Positions 60,024 to 64,000 of a stretch of 64,000 nucleotides of DNA are shown here, piece after piece. A program made the translations under genes and the position numbers. The DNA comes from Paenibacillus sp. KS-LC4. Lineage in GTDB: Bacteria > Bacillota > Bacilli > Paenibacillales > Paenibacillaceae. The stretch covers positions 1,433,501 through 1,497,500 of the forward strand of contig NZ_CP145905.1 in assembly GCF_036894955.1 (NCBI RefSeq), given 5' to 3'. The notes beneath the pieces were generated by a model, which did not search any database, had not been told where the DNA came from, and was given only the letters and a program-made list of their open reading frames with translations. Each line of letters opens with the position of its first letter. The stretch's first letter is position 1.

Positions 60024-60917
60024 ATGAAAATCAAAGACGACAGCTATATGCTGCTGTTCCGCATTATAGCTTTCACAGTTATTTTGCTCGCATCAATCGC
60101 TTGCTTGTTTCCGTTTCTGCTCATTGTCTCAGCTTCGTTCACTCAGAACGAATCAATTCTGCGCGACGGGTATCATTTGATCCCGCAGGTATTTTCACTC
60201 GAAGGCTACAAAACGGTACTGCGATTCCCGCAGCAGGTCATCAATGCCTACACCGTAACGATTATAACGACAGTTGTCGGTACCTTTCTCGGTCTGTTTT
60301 TCATTACGATGGCCGGTTACGTCCTGCAGCGCAAAGATTTTAAATATCGGAATTTTTTCTCCTTCTTCATTTATTTCACGACGCTGTTTGGTGGCGGCCT
60401 TGTACCGTGGTACATTATGCTGACGAAATATTTGCAGCTCACCGATACGTACGCAGTGCTCATTCTACCAGGTCTTATGACGCCGTTTCTCATTATATTG
60501 ATGAAAAATTTCATCCGTTCCGCCGTTCCCGATGAGGTGACGGAATCCGCTAAAATTGACGGCGCGAATGATTTTACAATCTACGCTCGTATCGTGCTGC
60601 AATTATCGATGCCAGGCATCGCTACCGTCGGTCTATTCCTGGCGCTGGCTTACTGGAATGACTGGTTCACATCCTCGCTGTTCATTAATGACACGACGAT
60701 GTACCAGCTTCAATATTATCTCTACAACATCATCAATGCGATGAGCTTCCTGTCACAGATGGGAGCAGGCACAGGCGTTTCACTCGGTGGCGACATGCCG
60801 ATGGAATCGACCAAGATGGCGATGGCGATTATTGTAACGGGCCCGATTTTGTTCCTCTACCCATTCGTTCAGCGTTATTTTGTAAAAGGCTTGACGATTG
60901 GGGCTGTCAAAGGTTAG
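60024..60917 (+). CDS. ABC transporter permease, LplC type
   Basis: This 297-residue MalG/LplC-like permease has six helices, the EAA loop VTESAKIDGANDFTIYARIVLQLSMP near residue 172 and the terminal VKGLTIGAVKG. ATGGAGG lies 7 nt before the ATG. It should pair with the LplB-type permease at 58319 despite the long repeat-filled gap, and with the binding protein that starts 85 nt later. Confidence 0.9.
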   Translation: MKIKDDSYMLLFRIIAFTVILLASIACLFPFLLIVSASFTQNESILRDGYHLIPQVFSLEGYKTVLRFPQQVINAYTVTIITTVVGTFLGLFFITMAGYVLQRKDFKYRNFFSFFIYFTTLFGGGLVPWYIMLTKYLQLTDTYAVLILPGLMTPFLIILMKNFIRSAVPDEVTESAKIDGANDFTIYARIVLQLSMPGIATVGLFLALAYWNDWFTSSLFINDTTMYQLQYYLYNIINAMSFLSQMGAGTGVSLGGDMPMESTKMAMAIIVTGPILFLYPFVQRYFVKGLTIGAVKG

Positions 60918-61002
60918 AACTGTACCAGAGTGTATAGCGGCAAGCTTGCAACTGGGGTACAGCTAACATAAATAGGTTCAACTTATAAAAGGGAGGATTC
61001 AC

Positions 61003-62601
61003 ATGATGAAGAAAAAGAGCAAAGGTTTAGTCATGCTTCTCACCGTAATGCTGCTTATGAGCATGCTCGCAGCTTGCAGCAGCGGCAATGGTGGCGGAAA
61101 TACGGCAGCATCCAGCAGTCCAGCAGATGGTGGAGCAGCTACAGCATCACCAGACAATGCGCAAGCAGGCGAGAAAACGGGTATTGATACTTCCAAAAAA
61201 GTAGAATTGCAATTTTATATGCTAGGCGATGCACCGAAGGATTTGGCTATCATTCAAGACAAAATTAACGAAATGGCGCTTCAGGATTTGAATGCAACCG
61301 TCAAATTCAACTACACATCATGGACCGATTGGGAGCAAAAATATAAATTGCTGCTCGGCTCCGGTCAACAGGTTGACCTGATCTTTACAGCAGAATGGAC
61401 GCAATACCAGTCCTATGCGAAAAAAGGCGCTTTCCAGCCGCTTGACAAGCTGCTTCCTGTAGCTGCGCCGAAGCTGAATGAATTTGTGCCAAAGGATATG
61501 TGGGATGCGGTTAAAATCGACAATCAAATCTTTACCGTTCCGGCAACGTACAAAGAGTATGTAACGAATGGCTTCGTATGGCGGGAGGACCTTCGTAAAA
61601 AATACAACCTTCCTGAGCCTAAAGACTTGAAAACGTATGAAGAGTATTTGGCTGGCATTAAAGCCAATGAACCGAGCATGCGTCCTATCGCACTTGGCGC
61701 AGACGTTCGCGGCAGCCTCGTGAACCAAATTCGCGATATCGAGCACAAAGCAATTGGCGCGCTGCCTTATGGTCTTGGCGTGAACTACTTTGAGCCAGGC
61801 AACATCTACACGTACTGGGGCTCGGATGAGCAAAAAGCGGATTTGGAGCTGATCCAGCGCTGGCAGAAAAACGGCTACATCCCGAAAAACGTGCTCAACA
61901 TCAACGACGTTATTCAGGAGCAGCTGACAAGCGGCAAAGCAGCAACGATTTTCGGGGACAACCCGACTCGCTTCAATGATTCGGTTATTAAAGTGCAAGC
62001 GGCTCACCCGGATTGGGAGCTGAAATACTACCCATTCCCGCTTACAACAGGCATTGCAACACCAGTACATGCTATCCACAACGGCTATGCGATTCCAACA
62101 AGCAGCAAAAACGCAGAGCGTGCACTGGCATTCTATGAAAAAATGGTTACCGACAAACGCTACAACCTGTTGACTCAATATGGTGTTGAAGGCAAAAACT
62201 ATGAAGTGAAAGATGGCTACTACCAAATGATCGGCGATGCAAGCTCCAACGGCTTTGCTCGTGAAGGAATGAATGGCTGGGCATGGAGAAATCCAGAGTT
62301 CATGCTGTTTGACAAAAACTATGACGGCGTAAAAGCGATCTTCGACGAGTTGGATAAAATCCAGGTTCCAGATAAATTTAACGGCTTTGCTGAAGATTAC
62401 AGCACTTACCAAGCTGAGAGAGCAGCACTTGAGCAAGTGGAGAAGCAATATTTGTTCCCGCTGCAAGCTGGTCTCGTAGACAATATCGAGGAAGGCTTGA
62501 AAACATTCATGGACAAAGCGAAGCAAGCTGGACTTGAGAAAATTCAAGCCGAGTACACGAAACAATGGCAAGCTTATGTAACAGAAAAAAATATTAAGTA
62601 A
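61003..62601 (+). CDS. Sugar ABC transporter solute-binding lipoprotein, LipO type
   Basis: This 532-residue lipoprotein has the lipobox MLAAC (Cys near residue 24), a Ser/Gly/Ala-rich tether, then VELQFYMLGDAPKDLAIIQDKINEM, typical of the long LipO/YtcQ-type binding proteins that serve LplB/LplC permeases. The C-terminal domain ends YTKQWQAYVTEKNIK. GGGAGG precedes the ATG. The ligand is probably a galactose-containing oligosaccharide, judged from the GH42 gene upstream. Again no ATPase is encoded nearby. Confidence 0.9.
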   Translation: MMKKKSKGLVMLLTVMLLMSMLAACSSGNGGGNTAASSSPADGGAATASPDNAQAGEKTGIDTSKKVELQFYMLGDAPKDLAIIQDKINEMALQDLNATVKFNYTSWTDWEQKYKLLLGSGQQVDLIFTAEWTQYQSYAKKGAFQPLDKLLPVAAPKLNEFVPKDMWDAVKIDNQIFTVPATYKEYVTNGFVWREDLRKKYNLPEPKDLKTYEEYLAGIKANEPSMRPIALGADVRGSLVNQIRDIEHKAIGALPYGLGVNYFEPGNIYTYWGSDEQKADLELIQRWQKNGYIPKNVLNINDVIQEQLTSGKAATIFGDNPTRFNDSVIKVQAAHPDWELKYYPFPLTTGIATPVHAIHNGYAIPTSSKNAERALAFYEKMVTDKRYNLLTQYGVEGKNYEVKDGYYQMIGDASSNGFAREGMNGWAWRNPEFMLFDKNYDGVKAIFDELDKIQVPDKFNGFAEDYSTYQAERAALEQVEKQYLFPLQAGLVDNIEEGLKTFMDKAKQAGLEKIQAEYTKQWQAYVTEKNIK

Positions 62602-62640
62602 GCGGCAAATCCGTGCCTGAGGCAGCTCTCGGTATAGGTG

Positions 62641-62684
62641 AAAAAGCGGCGGTGTGTCCCTGAGGGACATAACTGCCGCTTTTC
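62641..62684 (+). terminator. Intrinsic terminator after the binding protein
   Basis: AAAAGCGGC-GGT with TGTCCCT pairs with AGGGACA and ACTGCCGCTTTT around a short loop, followed by TTTTC. Confidence 0.8.
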
Positions 62685-62793
62685 TTATGCAATAAGAGAG
62701 GGGATTTAGATGCAGACGCTAGTCGATAGCGTAAGGTATTTGAATTCGGTTGTACAATGACAGTTAAATGATGAACAGATATTCGACCTTTTT

Positions 62794-62808
62794 AATCAAG
62801 CGCTTACA
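62794..62808 (-). promoter_or_regulatory. cre-like site before the oxidoreductase
   Basis: The minus strand holds TGTAAGCGCTTGATT, one mismatch from the cre consensus (core AAGCGCTT at 62798-62805). A -10-like TACAAT lies 14 bp downstream (62822-62827), so CcpA binding would cover the promoter. Confidence 0.45.
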
Positions 62809-62876
62809 TAACAATCTATGCTACAATGTATCTATAGTGATCCTTCTTATAACAGGTATAGAGAGGATGTTAATCA

Positions 62877-64000
62877 TTGGAAAAAGTCAGAATTGGCATA
62901 ATTGGCCTTGGAAATATGGGAACGGGACACGCCCGTTATTTGATTGAAGGAAGAGTAGAGGGCGCCGTGCTTGCGGCGGTTACAGATGTACGGCCCGAAC
63001 GTTTAGAGCAGGCAGCTCAGGAGTGGGGCGCAGAACTAAAGCTGTATTCGACGGCAGAGGAGCTATTCAGCTCAGGCGAGGTGGATGCGGTGTTCATCTG
63101 CACACCGCATTATGATCATCCGCAGCAGGCAGCCGCAGCGCTGAAGGCTGGGCTGCATGTATTAATTGAAAAGCCTGCTGGCGTTTATACAAAGCAGGTT
63201 CGCGAGATGAATGAAGCGGCAGCGCGCAGCAATAAAGTATTCGGCATTATGTACAATCAACGCACGAATCCGCTGTATGCGAAGCTTCGTGATTTGATTA
63301 CATCCGGGGAGCTTGGGGAAGTTCGCCGCACGAACTGGATTATTACGAACTGGTACCGCTCGCAGAGCTATTATGATTCCGGCGGCTGGCGTGCAACGTG
63401 GGCTGGAGAAGGTGGCGGCGTACTGCTGAACCAGGACCCGCATCAGCTTGATTTGTGGCAGTGGACGACAGGAATGATGCCGAAGCGCGTACGTGCTTTT
63501 TGCTCCTTTGGAAAACATCGCGACATAGAAGTGGAGAACGATGTGACGGCTTATGTGGAATATGAAAATGGAGCAACGGGTGTATTTGTCACCTCGACCT
63601 TTGAATCACCGGGTACAAATCGTTTTGAGATTTCCGGTGAACGAGGCAAAATCGTTATTGAAAATGACAAAATGACGTTCTGGCGGCTGCGCGTGTCTGA
63701 AACCGAATTTAATGCTAACTTTAAAGGCGGCTTTGGCCAGCCGGAATGCTGGAAATTTGAAATTCCGGTCAGCGATGGCGGCAATCACATGAGCATTACT
63801 CAGGATTGGGTAAATGCGATTTTGCACGGCACGCCACTGCTTGCTCCTGGCGAAGAGGGCATTAAGGGACTGGAGCTGTCCAATGCCATGCTGCTTTCCA
63901 CTTGGACCGATGGATGGGTCGATCTTCCGATTAACGAGGATTTATTTTATGAAAAGCTTCAGGAGCGAATACGCAATTCGGATAAGAATAAAGATATGAA
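62877..64000 (+). CDS. Gfo/Idh/MocA family NAD(P)-dependent oxidoreductase (3' partial)
   Basis: At least 374 residues of a sugar or inositol dehydrogenase-like protein. The Rossmann motif VRIGIIGLGNMGTGHARYL is at the N-terminus. The catalytic segment EKPAGVYTKQ (Lys of EKP) is near residue 99, and the substrate-domain signature GGGVLLNQDPHQLD near 180 carries the usual His. The start is TTG with GAGAGGATG about 9 nt upstream. The frame is still open at the window end, but family length suggests few residues are missing. Its neighbours suggest sugar catabolism. Confidence 0.87.
   Translation, partial: MEKVRIGIIGLGNMGTGHARYLIEGRVEGAVLAAVTDVRPERLEQAAQEWGAELKLYSTAEELFSSGEVDAVFICTPHYDHPQQAAAALKAGLHVLIEKPAGVYTKQVREMNEAAARSNKVFGIMYNQRTNPLYAKLRDLITSGELGEVRRTNWIITNWYRSQSYYDSGGWRATWAGEGGGVLLNQDPHQLDLWQWTTGMMPKRVRAFCSFGKHRDIEVENDVTAYVEYENGATGVFVTSTFESPGTNRFEISGERGKIVIENDKMTFWRLRVSETEFNANFKGGFGQPECWKFEIPVSDGGNHMSITQDWVNAILHGTPLLAPGEEGIKGLELSNAMLLSTWTDGWVDLPINEDLFYEKLQERIRNSDKNKDM

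Noticed and set aside
61318..62670. 450-codon open frame antisense to the LipO-type gene
   Set aside because: The plus-strand gene is well supported. The antisense frame is a by-product of codon bias, as are those at 56111-57262 and 22544-23662.
62710..62760. 16-residue frame behind AGAGAGGGGA before the oxidoreductase
   Set aside because: It could be a leader peptide, but it lies upstream of the likely promoter and is too short to support.

Overview
The window looks like a chromosomal segment of a Paenibacillus-type, endospore-forming Bacillota. The evidence is an SspH-type spore protein, a CmpA-like cortex protein, strong AAGGAGG ribosome-binding sites with frequent TTG/GTG starts, YesN/YesM-type two-component pairs, GH42 and PL9 carbohydrate enzymes with dedicated ABC importers, an SLH-domain protein and tRNA clusters. 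I see no rRNA, CRISPR array, transposase or prophage block.

Layout. 1-11 kb is mostly housekeeping: a glycosyltransferase, cardiolipin synthase, small spore protein, DedA, thioredoxin-like protein, MBL hydrolase, Tex, an Rrf2 regulator next to a nitroreductase, cmpA and a SprT-like protein. 10.9-11.4 kb holds five tRNAs (Asn, Ser, Glu, Lys, Leu). 12-24 kb is a carbohydrate locus: DUF4127 protein, SLH protein, YesN/YesM-type pair, solute-binding protein, two permeases and a GH42 beta-galactosidase. 23.8-25.5 kb has two promoter-preceded regions without convincing genes, then a second, partly degenerate tRNA cluster. 25.5-37.4 kb carries a YkuK-like protein, a PNPOx-like protein, a SEC-C protein, a PL9 pectate lyase, an AI-2E transporter, HflK/HflC, an amidase and a heterodimeric ABC exporter.

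37.5-50.4 kb is the most distinctive part: a tellurite-resistance-type (Ter) stress island. It has a VWA protein, three TerD proteins, a TerD/TerA-like two-domain protein and TerC, then a tightly overlapping set consisting of a C-C lyase, PRTase-TRSP protein, StiP/PELOTA protein, HAD phosphatase, ATP-grasp, XpaC, TelA and a 39-residue membrane peptide. An ECF-type promoter (TGAAAC-N17-CGTA) lies in front of the first terD, and an ECF sigma gene without an adjacent anti-sigma gene lies 1 kb past the cluster. The second half matches the predicted Ter-linked biosynthetic module, proposed to make a nucleoside-like metabolite.

53-64 kb is a second carbohydrate locus: a membrane-anchored AraC regulator divergent from a zinc-type GH42 enzyme, LplB/LplC-like permeases, a solute-binding protein and a Gfo/Idh/MocA oxidoreductase that runs off the window. 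Its permease genes are separated by about 780 bp of non-coding repeats containing two inverted copies of a hairpin element whose central stem differs between copies but stays fully paired. cre-like sites precede the pectate lyase, the AraC regulator and the oxidoreductase, which suggests CcpA control.
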